Below the pieces are notes generated by a model. It saw only the letters and a program-made list of their open reading frames with translations. It did no database searches and had not been told where the DNA came from. From NCBI RefSeq assembly GCF_964275005.1, contig NC_092705.1:9660641-9724640 (forward strand): DNA of 64,000 nucleotides, in the 5' to 3' direction. The DNA is from Diadema setosum. Lineage: Eukaryota > Echinodermata > Echinoidea > Diadematoida > Diadematidae. Position numbers and translations under genes: made by a program. Shown here one piece after another: positions 1-13,200 of this stretch; the first letter of the stretch is position 1, and every line of letters begins with the position of its first letter.

Positions 1-59
1 AGAGGGTGACAGAGCCCTGTTTCAGCAACTTTTTCATTTTTATTATCTTTGGAGGCAGA

Positions 60-290
60 TGTATTCCCCTTTATCACCACACTCAGTTGAGGATGATATT
101 GTAAAAGGCCCCTTATATTTTATAGTGGGTCTAATTCTATGCGAATTAGGACTTCCCGACAATTTCAAGAGTGGTTTGAAATTCGCGATTGTGTAGTACA
201 GTAATGAACAAAGAAATGTCCGTGAATTTGTGTCGGGATCTGAGTTAATATACCTTTTTGTGTTATACAGTGTATTTGTGAGGGGGAACT
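60..290. repeat. Interspersed repeat F, copy 1
   Basis: A stretch with GCGAATTAGGACTT, GTAGTACAGTAATGAA and AATTTGTGTCGGGATCTGAG recurs in diverged form near 57830-58040 and, reversed, at 9183-9430. It contains short GCGA/TCGC stubs like the other foldback elements here. The ends are not defined. It lies in a TRAPPC14 intron. Confidence 0.45.
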
Positions 291-350
291 TCACTCAAGA
301 GATCCATGAAATATATGGCAAATACAGTACTTACACAATGCCTTGTAAAG

Positions 351-519
351 CAATGCTGCACACTGGCACTGGTCCAGTGGTCCCTGACTAGTAGACATCA
401 CTGTCAGACCGGTAACATTTTCAGGAATGGACCAGTATAAAAAAATGGAAAAACTGGGTACCTACTGGTCCGACAGACAGGTCAGACCAGTAGAAAAAAA
501 TGAGTTAGTGTGCAGCCCT
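351..519. mobile_element. hAT-like MITE with 8-bp target duplication
   Basis: The ends CAATGCTGCACACT and AGTGTGCAGCCCT are inverted copies with one internal mismatch and one extra base at the tip. They are flanked by TTGTAAAG (343-350) and GTGTAAAG (520-527), a 7/8 match of the length hAT elements make. The interior has repeated ACTGGTC/GACCAGT words. There is no coding capacity. A relative lies at 37234-37420. Confidence 0.65.
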
Positions 520-591
520 GTGTAAAGCATAGCATTTACCACAATGAGGAGAATGTGGAGGGAATGCATTGTTGATTTCTTCTCATTGCAG

Positions 592-3500
592 TGATGGAGG
601 AGACTGGTCCTCGTTTCTCGCCATCGAGCTCATACCAAGCCAGCGAGACCAGCTGTCCACCAGTCTCCACCCCGAAGAAGAGCATACGTTTGTCTTCCAG
701 GTCACCTGGGACTGCTCGCTGCCGTCAAACAGACCGGACGAGGTACACTCTCAATGTAGCGCTGGATTATTTGGATTGGAATTTGAGTGAGAAAGTCTCG
801 AGGCATTTCCAAGCCTGGTTGTCAGAAGCTTCTTTTCTGCAGCAGCTGCATCTCTTGGGACAGAAATAGAAACGGCTATGACAGAAAGAAGATGAGAGCA
901 TGCTATTATTTAAAAGGAGGGGGGGAGGGTTATTTAAACAAGAGTACCTGTTTGCTGAGGAATATTTGTGGCCTCTATTGACAAAATGTCAACAATGAAC
1001 AGGTTTTGGTTTGAACAAGTTTGGGTTTGAACAAGTTTGCTCTTTATCTAAATGTGAATTTTTCCACAAAGAAAAGAAACATTAAATGTCATGCCATCAT
1101 CTTTTGTACTTTGCATGAAGTAGTATTGTTTATCCAAAATTTATCTAGATAATGTATAAAATGTCAAAGTTTGGATTTTCAAACATGTCCATTCTATATT
1201 ACTTTCATTTCTTGAAAAGTGAAGGAGCAGATTTCAAAGTATTGCATGTTAGGGTATTCATTGTGTAGGAGAAATCTATAATGCACGTGGTATGTCCCAT
1301 TATGGGGGACAAGTAAATTTGAGTTCCTGATCGAAGAACAGTAAGTAATCAGATATTCAGTTGATTCCGGATAAAATGGTTTTCATAATTGATATTTCCA
1401 ATGCATTGTTAAATGATAGATATCACCAGGGCATTTTACATTCATCATTATGTGTGAGCTTTGATCTCCTTATTGTTTACCTCTGTTGCTTTGTACAGCC
1501 TGTGCAGTTCCCTCTTTTCCTTGTCATCAAATGGCACACCCCTTCAATGGCAGTGGAACAGTCCATCCAAACACACTACCATCTCCCAACAGTTACCATG
1601 GACTTCCCAGCATTCATTGTGCTTGCGCAGTGCCAGTCACCTGTCGGCACAGGTCAAAGGTCAGTTCATGTAAATGCTTATTTTCTAAACTTTGGTGTGA
1701 AAGCAGTAGCCTTTTGATGCTGTTAAGTTGTGCAAGTAGTTATTCTGTGAAAGGATGAAGTGTATGTCGTACCTTTTCCATTTGATATTGGTGCACTTAT
1801 CTGCATTTGGGCAGGGGAGGTACGGGGAGGGGGATCTGGGGAAAGTAACTTTAATGAATTATAATGTGACATCACATTTCAACTTTGAAACAGTAATGTC
1901 CAATGTATCTTTAATCTCAGATAAGAGCTTTTGAGGTATTGTTTGGACCAAACAGCTTGCTCTCAATTTATTTAACCTGTAGATTCAAAGATTTATGTTG
2001 TTAATACTGCATCAGCGCATTTGAATCTTTGGAGTGAAATCATTAGGGTTGAAACAAAGGAATGCTGAAACAATAACAGCGTGACACTTTGATAATATGC
2101 TCCAGGCACCAAAGAAACTGTAATGTCAAAAAATTGGCGAGCTTTTTTGTTGCTCACAGAATAAACTTGAAAACAGTGTATTTGTGTCTTTCAAAAATGA
2201 AGACCAAGATATGGTGTCATCAGCATGTACCTGACATCTTTATGCCCGACCATATCAGTTCAGAAACTGGAAGTTCATGTGATGTCATATATGCAAATAA
2301 TGGCGCCTCTGTCTAAAAATCATACCTCTAACATTAATGCTGCATCTCATGCAAATTGCCCTAGTTTTAGGTACAGATGATAGGCCAGTAGAATGCTTCA
2401 TGCCTTCATTTCATTCTCCATGCTGAACTAGCAGTAGTGTAGAGACATTTGATTGTATGCCGCTTTCGTACAGATGCAGTTTGAGGTCATCCATACTACA
2501 GTAGGTCATTGGATGTAGTTGCCATTGGTACTATCAAATTGGTTCACCTCAGTTGGCCTCAGAAAACAGTGTATGAACAAGGCAAGTGATACAGTCACAT
2601 CTGATAGATTCTATTCGCCAAAAGTCAACGTGACAGGGCCATTCAAAAATGTATATCAAGCTAACATTTGTCATCTTTACATAGATTGTTTTAATAGCGA
2701 AAACCCTTGTTTATGTGCATTTCATTTCATGTGTAATATTGTCTTGATGCCAAAATCTGGAAGCAGAATTTTGTTACAAACTTGTGTTGATGTGTATTCT
2801 ACATACTCACTGCCTCCACACCTTTTTTTTTAGTTCATACAAGTTTGTAGATGTTGGTTGTGAATATATATTTTCTTTATAGATCTACGTAGTATTGAGG
2901 CTGGGGTTATACTCAGTAACATCTGGAAAGAGAAGGGAAGAAATATCATTTTGTTTCCAAAGTATGTATGGTACTCCAGTATCAGTAATTTACAAGGCAA
3001 GAAATGTTGTTACTTATATTGTAATTTTCAGATTCAATTATTGGTCCAAAAGAGAAAGTTGCTCTGAATACTGATAGTATTCCAAACTGCATACTTCAGT
3101 ATGTGTATGGTCGATATATTGCTGATATCTTTCTTTTGCTTCCCAAATGAAAACATGATGAAGAATTTGCCAAGCAGATCAATATGCTCATGAGATTTGT
3201 GATTTGAATAAACACTATTCCTAGCACACTCTTTAGTTACACCATAAGTGACATGTACCTGCTAGGGTGGATCTTGGGCTAGACTATTAATGCATGCCTT
3301 CACCGGTCAGTGACACCCTTTTCGGCCTCTTTTGTCTGTCTTTCAACTTTACTGAAAGATGAAATAAGTGTGATAGATGAAGTGAAAAGTCAGTATATAT
3401 ATATATATATATATGATCAACATATATTCAAGACGTATTCAACCATGTTTTGAATACTATAGGTCACTGCATACCTGAATGCTGTAGTCAAGAATCAGTT

Positions 3501-6500
3501 TATACAAAACATCAATCAGATGTGGCAAAGTGCCTCAGTGCATTTGTCCCATTTTTGGACTGTTTACTAGAATTTTGTCTTGCAGTGAAATCAAACTGTG
3601 TCACATCATGCATATACCCCAAGCATACATACATAGAAATATGGAAATATATAAAATTCATGAAATATAGAATTCTTGAATATCTTGTTTTACCTAATTG
3701 ATCAGTGGAAAACAGTATAAGCATGGAATGATTGGCAGAGGATGGATTTAAAGGGTGTGTACAGTTCTGGTTGAGGTGAGGATTTAGCTTTTAACGTTTT
3801 GCGAGATATTCAGAAACCATTCTATGAGATGTCAAAGAGCATGTAATTCTAAGGGGTATCTAAAGTTCATTTGATGAAAATCGGTTTTGAAATGGCTGAA
3901 ATATCCAAAAACAAGGTGAAACAAAGAGATCATAATAAAAGGCGTGGCCTGTCGCCTTTTATTATTATCACTTTTTTGGATATCTCAGCCATTTAAAAAA
4001 CAATTTTCATCAAATAAACGAATCCTCCTTAAAGTTACATGCTCTTTCATATTTCATAAGAGGTTTCTCAGTATCTCACTTAGGAATGTTCAAAAGATGA
4101 ATCCCCACCTCAACCAGTACTGTACTGTCCCTTTAACACACATACAAAGATAAATATTCAATACAAAGTGAAAACTGGTTTATTATTTCTGGGAATCATC
4201 TTGAACCAGTCACATTACAGTCAATGCCTTTCTTTAGTTTTAATAGTGGCTGTCAATATGTAATCCCATGTGAGCATTTTCCCCTGTTTTGTTTTGTTCA
4301 GTTGCTTTACATGTGACCCTGTGTATATGTGATATATCATGTAAAACTTAAATTTGCTCTATATATATTACATACATTATTTTAGTATACCTGTATCATG
4401 TAATGCCTACAGCTGTATGGCAGATCAATATTTATAGCAATGTACATACTGCCTGTGGTGGCTTAGGTGTGGCTTCGTGTAAGAATTTTTTTATTTTTAC
4501 AGTCATTTTTTTTTTTTCTTGGTGTTTAATATCCATGCTGTGTGATGTGTCTTTTGGCCCTCCCATCGTTTCTGGCTTTACATTTAGTTTTACCGTCACC
4601 TACACTCTCCTGAACAACCTGCAAGATTTCCTGGGGGTAACCCTAATTTGGCTGCCCGACAAGGACCGTAAAGGTATATTAACCTGAAGGCTGCCAAAAG
4701 AACTGCATGAAATGTCTCATTGATTGGGATTGCTCAGCAAAGCATGCATGCTTGGATGTTAAATGACACGGTGCTGAATGGGTTAAACTTTTATAGCTCA
4801 CCAGATCCATGTAATATTCTCCTGCATGTCAGTCACACAAGAAAATGTACTCATTCACAGCCTTGATGATGGTGATGGTATTTTCACCGGCTAATTGTTG
4901 GGGTAAATGACCCATTTTGTTAATTATATTTCCATAGCTTCCCTATGCAACCATCCTTTATTCATGAGACTCCACTCCATTCTTCCGCATAAAGCTGTAC
5001 AATGTAATTGTGCATTCTGACCCGATTTGATAGAATGGAAACATATCACATTCTTACCGTGTGATTTGTCGCAACCTAATTAAGTTCTAGTTCTATCCCC
5101 AGTTTTTCATAACAAGCTAGATTTAATTATCCCCTCATTTGCACAATTTCATTATGCTTATGCTACAAATGCTGCCTGAATCACCAGTAGTGTATATCAT
5201 ACTATATATTATTTCTGAAAATTCCCCCATAACAAGGCAAAAAAGTATTTGATTGCCACAATTGATTTGCAAATAAGATTTGGTCTGCCTTATTTATGAA
5301 GTCAGATATCATAGTATCAAAGTATAATTTTTTCTACTGAATGCAAAGCATTTGCCCTTGAAAAACAGAGAGGGTATCACTGTAAATATTTGCTTTAAAT
5401 GCCATGACGCAGCACATATGTACAAATTGTATGTGACTGCCCAGCTCAAATCCCACAAAAAGTCCCAGATTAGAGTTCTCTGCAGTGAACCAAAATATAC
5501 CCTTTTGGGTTGACCGACTCAAACAATGATTGTCTCACCTGGGAGAGTAATCTTTTCTCTACGACTACGTAGTGGAATTTGACGGCTTAAAACAAAACAG
5601 AAAGCCAGGTATAAGCAGTATTTCTTCAACAGGCACTGCTTTCGCTGGAAAGTGACACAAGTTTTCATTGATACTTCTGCACAGCACTCCTGATTGACCC
5701 TAATTACTCCCTTTTTTATGAAACGGCACCTTCTAACTCCTTCTTTCCCTCTTATTACCTCCACCAAGGGGGGGAGGTTATGTTTTCGTTACCGTTGGTT
5801 TGTTTGTTAGTTCGTTTGTCCGTGTGCAAAATAACTCAAAAGGTAGTTAACGGATTGGGATGAAACTTGCAGGAAAGGTTGAGAAGTACCAAACAATTAA
5901 CTTTTGGTAGTGATCCTAGAATTTTTGGGGAATTTATGAAGGATTTTTTATATTTTGGTAGGTAGGGTCAATGAACTTGGGAGTTCAGGCTGCGCATATT
6001 TGAGGTTTGCATACGCGCACTAAAGTGCGTGCTCTAGTTTCTGCTAGGGCAAGGTGTGCCATGCAGCTGAGGGTTTATGACGTGACAAAGGCTTCTATAT
6101 TGGGAAATCGGGCGACTCGGCACACAATGCTGTAAGTATGTATGGGTGGAAATCACTGATATCTCTATGGAAGAACAAGATCAGTGGTGGAAATGAGCTG
6201 CATACTTGGCGGAGGTCTGCGCCCTCAGAGTGCTTCTCTAGTTTTAATCTATTTTTGATGAGTGGGTTAGGATGGTCCCATTTTAACAAGTTATATAATT
6301 TTAAAGCTGAGAACTTTAATATTCTGAAACTGTGTAGAAAGGTGGAAATTCATTTTGGCATACAACGTTGTACTTTTTGTGGGTTTTAAGCTGGGCAATC
6401 ACATGTCACTGTTAGGGTGACAAAACCTTGTATCTTAAAATTGTAAAATGTTCAGGAGAGCGAAAAAGCATGGCAGCCAAAGCACAATAACAAATAGGAT

Positions 6501-9500
6501 TGCCTGTCCTTTGACATGCAATGGTGGCTTCATTTTTGGGATATGACCGCTCGGATTTGTACTGACCATTAATTTAAGCGATCATCTTTTGATTCATACA
6601 GAGAAGTGATTTTTACCCAAATCTGAGATATGAGGTCTTGTCACCCCACAGACTGTGTGTTGTTTATCAAATGTAACCAGATATAAACTAAATCTGACAA
6701 CTGTAGTTATGTACAAACTGTCTGCCGAGCACTATAATCATTACACAGTCACCTGATGTACATACATGCACATTGCTCACCAAGAACTATGCACCCATCT
6801 CCCATGAGTATACTGTAAAAGTGGAAATTTTCGCGGTGTTGAAATTGTCGTGCATTTCGTGCAACCAGAAACTAGTACGAAAATGATAGCACACGAAATA
6901 TTTTTTCATGCCATAGGCCCTATGTTCCTGTACTTACTGTCTTGATTCCGCAAAATTAAAAGCATGTGAAACTCTTCTTGCTGGGCCGAGCGTGAAAAAT
7001 TTGTCACGTGAAAATATCCACTTTTACAGTATACTACATGTATATGATGCATGTATCTTATCACTGTGCTTGTGTCTCTTTTGATATCACCAAAGTTACA
7101 CCAATATAGTAATCAATATTTCATCAGTCACTTATAATATGACAGATACTACCATTGGTATATGTTTGTTTCACCACAGTGTCACAGTGCAAACAATATA
7201 CTGATCACTTTCCATTTAAAATTACTGTTTGTACAGTATGTCTTCAGTTTCTCTTTGTAACCCTCTGCTGCATGTTAGATACTAATCAGAAGAAAGCCTG
7301 CAGGTTAAGCAAGAAAATTATAATTGAAGTTGAGATCACTTCATTTTTTTTTTTTTTTTGGAAAGGCACATGCATGCCAGAGAGAGAGAGAGAGAGGGGG
7401 GGGGGGGACTTCAGTTTGTGTTCGCATGAGCAACTTTGGGTCTTATACTTCAAGTGTGCTTAGCTTCTTACTAGTAGAAGTAAGTTTGTATGGAAAGTTT
7501 GTAAGATTTCATACTATACAGACCTACAGTATTTACATGTCCTTGCACATTTTTATTAAAAAGGCAGTGTGTTTTACGGTCTTGTAATGACATGATTTGT
7601 TTACATATATGACTGTGCATTCAGCATTGAGATGTCAGATACCACATCAATGGTAAAAGGTCAAATTTAAATGTATAATGTCATGCAAGAAATTGACAAG
7701 CTTTACAAGGAATCCGACCGAGTAACTTGGTAAAAATTGAGGGATGACAAGTGCATTTCAACTGGTTAACTTGGAGACAGATCTCATTAGAGTATGGCCA
7801 CTCTCTTTCTTCAATATGACATTGAATATTGACCAGGGCATTTCAAAGTACTGTAAAGAAAGATATTTTCGCTGCATGAAATTTTTGCGAATTGGAGCTG
7901 ACGGCCTTTTTCGCGGCATAAAATTTTTTGTGAATTGCCACTGGCATTCAATGCATATATAGTATAGACAAAAACTTTCATGTGCATTTCATTTTCGGGA
8001 ATCTTGCCTCACGAAATTTGCAAAACTTAAATGCATGCAAACATTTCTGGTGTTACAATATTGGTGGCCCTTCAAGCTTTACTACATATAATTGTTGTTC
8101 CTATATTTAAGTTAACATAGACCCAAGGATAGAGTGCCTCTGTGGAAGTATTTGTGCCATAGGCCAACATTACATGACAGCATAATGTATGCTCAGTCTG
8201 TATTTGTTCCACGGCTCAATTTTGAGTAATTCAATATTAGATGTAGCTTAAATGTCTGTCTACTTCCGTCTCTACCCCTTCTCTTTCTCTCTTAGTCTGT
8301 CTGCCTCTCTTCTACTGTAGAGATTTTTGTTACACATTTCACTCGTTTGTTGTTGTTATTTTTTCCCTCTGCATTTGCATTATGTTTAACTGTCAAAGAG
8401 AGCCTCACCCTGAGATATATTTACATTGGATCCATTTTGTTCAGGACAATTCAATTTGTGGAGGATCCAAAGTCCTGCTTCACACAAAGGGATTTCTTTT
8501 TAATGATTTTTTTTCTTCCCATTTCAGGATGAAGGCCAATCAAAATACCAGCAATTTGTTGCATTCAGTAAAGGTTCCCATACATTATATTAAATACATT
8601 CTATATAGATGTATGGTACAAAATTGTGCGATATGTGACATTAAATATTCTCAGAAACAAATACTCATGTTTCTCAATGACATCATGACTTGAATCACAT
8701 TCTTAATCTAATATTGAACATTTGAAAGGGAAGACAATGTGGAGGTGTTTTTGTCTTTAATCCAGTATCCAGGAAGGAAAGTGTGTACCTCATAGATTTG
8801 ATTTGATTCTGTTAAAATGCAGTATATGAGTTGTAGCTATGCACCAAACACCTTCCAAGATACATACAGTGTTAACATGATAAATTGGCATCTACAAGGG
8901 AGACTCCACTGAGGGTAAGTGGTGTTATTACCATAGCATGTCACTGGCCTCATATTTTCACCCTATATTGCTTTGTAATTTCCATAGCTTGTGATTTATA
9001 AACAACAGCAATACCCCCCCCCCCCTAAAAAAACAAAAACAAAAAAAAAAAAAAAACACAAAAAAACACAAAAAAAACAAAACAAGACAAAGCAAAACCC
9101 AACAAAAACAAAACAAAAAACAAAAACAAAAATAAAATTTATTTCGTTTCAATAACAAACCATGTCCACCATATTATATTCAATCTGGTACTGTATACAC
9201 CAAATATTTCGTGAGGTTTTTATTTTCACAAATTTCACGAGTCAGGTGCTATTCGCAAAATTAAAGACACGCAAAAGTATTGACTCTGATCCCGATGTGA
9301 ATATGACGTACGCGTGTACACTTCTCCGTTCAGCACAGGACTCCATGATAGCGAATTTAACCACTCACGAAATCGTCGAGATTTCCCGATTCGCGAAAAT
9401 TTAGACTCGCGAAATATATGGCGTATGAAGTATTCTACTCGGTCATTGATTATCATCCAACTAGTGTATTGCATGCATTTAACCAAAATCCACTTAATCT

Positions 9501-10205
9501 GTCCAATACCACACCTAGTGCTTTCTCTTTATGGTGTGTGTTTGTGTGTGTATGTGCGTGTGGTGAAAAAGGGGAAATTCAAAAGAGTGCATAATGGACA
9601 TAGAATGTGTAGTAACAAGAGAGTACGTGCGTACTTGCTGTGCATACTTACACAATGTTCCAGACATCCCTGTTGCAATAACATTGCTTTCTTCAGGTCT
9701 GGCACGCCTTTATTATTTGAGCTTTTATCTCATGCCAGTGACCACAATATGTGTCAAGGCGTGTCGGAGCAAACACATTCATCTTGCTGTGTAATTTGAG
9801 TGTACCCTTCCATGACTGCAGCCCCCCCCCCCCCCCCCCATCACACCACCTCCATTTTTTAAAGGGTTATACAGGAAATAAGCTGGGACTTATTAATTTA
9901 AGTATTTTGAAATGTTCATTAGATATGATACTTTCATCTTCTGTTGTTGCCAATTGATGTACAAGATGCAGCCTCTTGAAAGGAGTTAAAAATGCATGTT
10001 TCAAGGGACAAACTGCTGTGACGCTATAGATATTGTAAGCACATTGATTTTTTTTTTCAGATTTTGTGCTACAAGTACTTAGCACACACATGAAATTTTG
10101 CACCTGCCACATATAACATCCAGGATTTCCAGCACTAAGTTCAATTACTTCAAAAGTGCTGCGCATATCAATATGCAAAAATCATGCACTGCAGCTTTTA
10201 TGAAC

Positions 10206-10245
<40 letters not shown>

Positions 10246-13200
10246 TGTATTTGTGACCACCCAACTCAAAACCTACAAAAAGTAGGCCAAAATGAATTTC
10301 CACTTTTCTACATAGTTTAAAAGAGTAAGCTCCAATCTTTGAAATGATACACATGTACAGTGTGTATGTTATAACCTGTAGGAATTGGACCATCCTAACC
10401 AATCCAAAAAGTGATTGAAATAATTGAGAGTTAGAAGTTTGGGTTTCATAGAAAAGGAGAAAAGAGGAAGCATGCTTTGTAGAGGTGTCAAATTCTCAGT
10501 GAAGCAGTGCCTATCCTCCCAAATACGGTCCAGAAAAGCTGCTAATGTCTTAATTCAGTTTTGTTTTAAGCCATCAAATTTTGACAGTAGGTAGAGAAAA
10601 GATTACTCTCCCAGGTATAAGACAAACTTAAAAAATTTGAGTGGTAAACCCAAATGACATTGTTTGTTCCATTACAGAAAATCTTAGTAATCTGTGACTT
10701 TTTATGGGTTTTGAGCTGGACAGTCACAATATGTGTGTATGGCCCCAGTGATGTTGCAGATTGGGCTATTTTGCCAATATTTTTGCTAGAAATTCTCGGA
10801 CTTAATTCTGTATTGTCTATATGTTCACTTCATATAGTTTAATTAATTTGCCTGCTATTGCTTTAGCATAACACTTTTTAATTCTTCTTCTCACAAGTAA
10901 CTGAACATGCTATGTAAAGTGATGTATGTTGAGAAAGTTGTTGATCTGCAGCAGGAAGGTGGCACCTCCCTGTCTGCAGTGAATTTTTTAAAACTGTATG
11001 TGAAAATATATCTTTTTATGTGAGTTTTTGTGCATTCCTTTGTAAGTAGTGCTAATTATGTGGACGGAAATATTAAAAAAATCGTAGTACATGTACTTGC
11101 AATTTACAGATTAGTAGGCATGTAATCTTCATGTGGTCAATAGAACAATGTGGTTAATTCAAATTTATGAAATTCTGCTGTTTTTATTGCAACTAATTGA
11201 CAAATTGTCCTTCATCGATGTAAATAAGCACTGAATTGATCAGTGTGTATGTCGACGTTGGGCAATTTGTCAATCGGTTGCAATAAAAGCAACTCGACAG
11301 AAGAATTTCACAAATTTGAATAATTAGCAGTACCCACTGCATGCTATTAGGATTAGAACCAGCACTTGCTGTTGGGCAGAATCTCAGTGGTCTATTGGAT
11401 AAGACACCTGTCCAGAGATCAGGAGGTCATAGGCTTGAATCCTGCTCGAGTATAGTGTACATGTATGCCCATGATTTCTTTTGTCATTACTACTAAAACA
11501 CTGATCAATGCAGTGCTTCTTTACGACGATGTAGGACAATTTGTCAATCAGTTACATTTATGTGGTTAATTTTTACAAATGACTGCAATCTGCCACACAA
11601 CTGTCCCTCTCCTGACATTGAACTATCCAGAGGTTTTCTTTTTTCAGTGCTTTGCTCTCATTGATGTTTTTATGTTATATGCACCCATAGGATTAAAGGG
11701 GTTGTATAGTTTTGATGGAGACCTAACGTCAGGTTTATAGGCCTAATATTTTTGGTCAGATAATGAGAAACCTTTCATAAGATAAGAAAGAGCATGTAAT
11801 TCCAAAAGGAATTCAGCATCTATTTGATGAAAATTAGTTTTGAAATGGCTGCAATATCCAATACAAAGTCATCATAATTAAAGTTGGGACCCACCTTTTA
11901 TTGTCCCCGCCGAACGAGTTCGAGCAGGGGACTATGAAACGGGCTCCGTACGTGTGTGTGTCCGTGTGTCCGTGTGTCCGTCCGTGCGTCCGTGTGTCCG
12001 TCCGTGCGTCCGTGCGTCCGTCCGTGCGTCCGTGTGTGATCAAAATGTTCAAAATGCTACTCCTTCGCCATTTCTAACCCGATTTTGATTCTGTTTGCTT
12101 TATATGATAGCACTACATGGGAGCTTTGAAACTTCTATAAAGAATTTCAGTTGTGACCTTTGACCTTGACCTTTGACCTATATTGTACATTTTGCTTCAA
12201 AATGCTACTCCTTCGCCATTTCTAACCCGATTTTGATTCCGTTTGCTTTATATGATGGCACTAGGTGAGGGCTTCAAAACTTCTACACAGAATTTTGACC
12301 TTTGACTTCTTTGACCTTTGACCTTGATTTTTTGCCTATATTGTACATTGGCTACAAAATGATACTCCTTCGCCATTTCTAACCCGATTTCGATTCCGTT
12401 TGCTTTATATGATGGCACTAGGTGAGGGCTTCAAAACTTCTACACAGAATTTTGACCTTTGACTTCTTTGACCTTTGACCTTGATTTTTGACCTAAATTG
12501 TACATTTTGCTACAAAATGCTACTCCTTCGCCATTTGTAACCCGATTTCAATTCCGTTTGCTTTAAGTGATGGCACTTGGTGAGGGCTTCAAAACTTCTA
12601 CACAGAATTTTGACCTTTGACTTCTTTGACCTCTGACCTTGATTTTTTACCTGTATTGTACATTTTGCTATTAAATGCTACTCCTTCGCCATTTCTAACC
12701 CGATTTCGATTCCGTTTGCTTTATGTGATGGCACTAGGTGAGGGCTTCAAAACTTCTACACAGAATTTTGTCCTTTGACTTCTTTGACCTTTGACCTTGA
12801 TTTTTTACCTATATTGTACATTGGCTACAAAATGCTACTCCTTCGCCATTTCTAACCCGATTTCGATTCCGTTTGCTTTATGTGATGGCACTAGGTGAGG
12901 GCTTCAAAACTTCTACATAGAATTTTGACCTTTGACTTCTTTGACCTTTGACCTTGATCTTTTTACCTATATTGTACATTTTGCTACTAAATGCTACTTC
13001 CGGCGGGGACATATATTACGCACCGCGTAATTTCTACTTTTCCTTGTTACAATTGCTTTGCTTTGCCTTGTTTTCGGATGTCTCGGCCATTCCAAAACCA
13101 ATTTTCATCAAATAAGCTTTGAATTTCTCTTAAAATGATATATGTTTTGTAGTATTTCATAAGTGGTTTCTTGGTATCTTGCAAAAAGTTGAAAGCTCCA

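Noticed and set aside
11380-11460. Possible working tRNA gene
   Set aside because: Acceptor arms do not pair and the anticodon arm is imperfect. SINE or relic is more likely.
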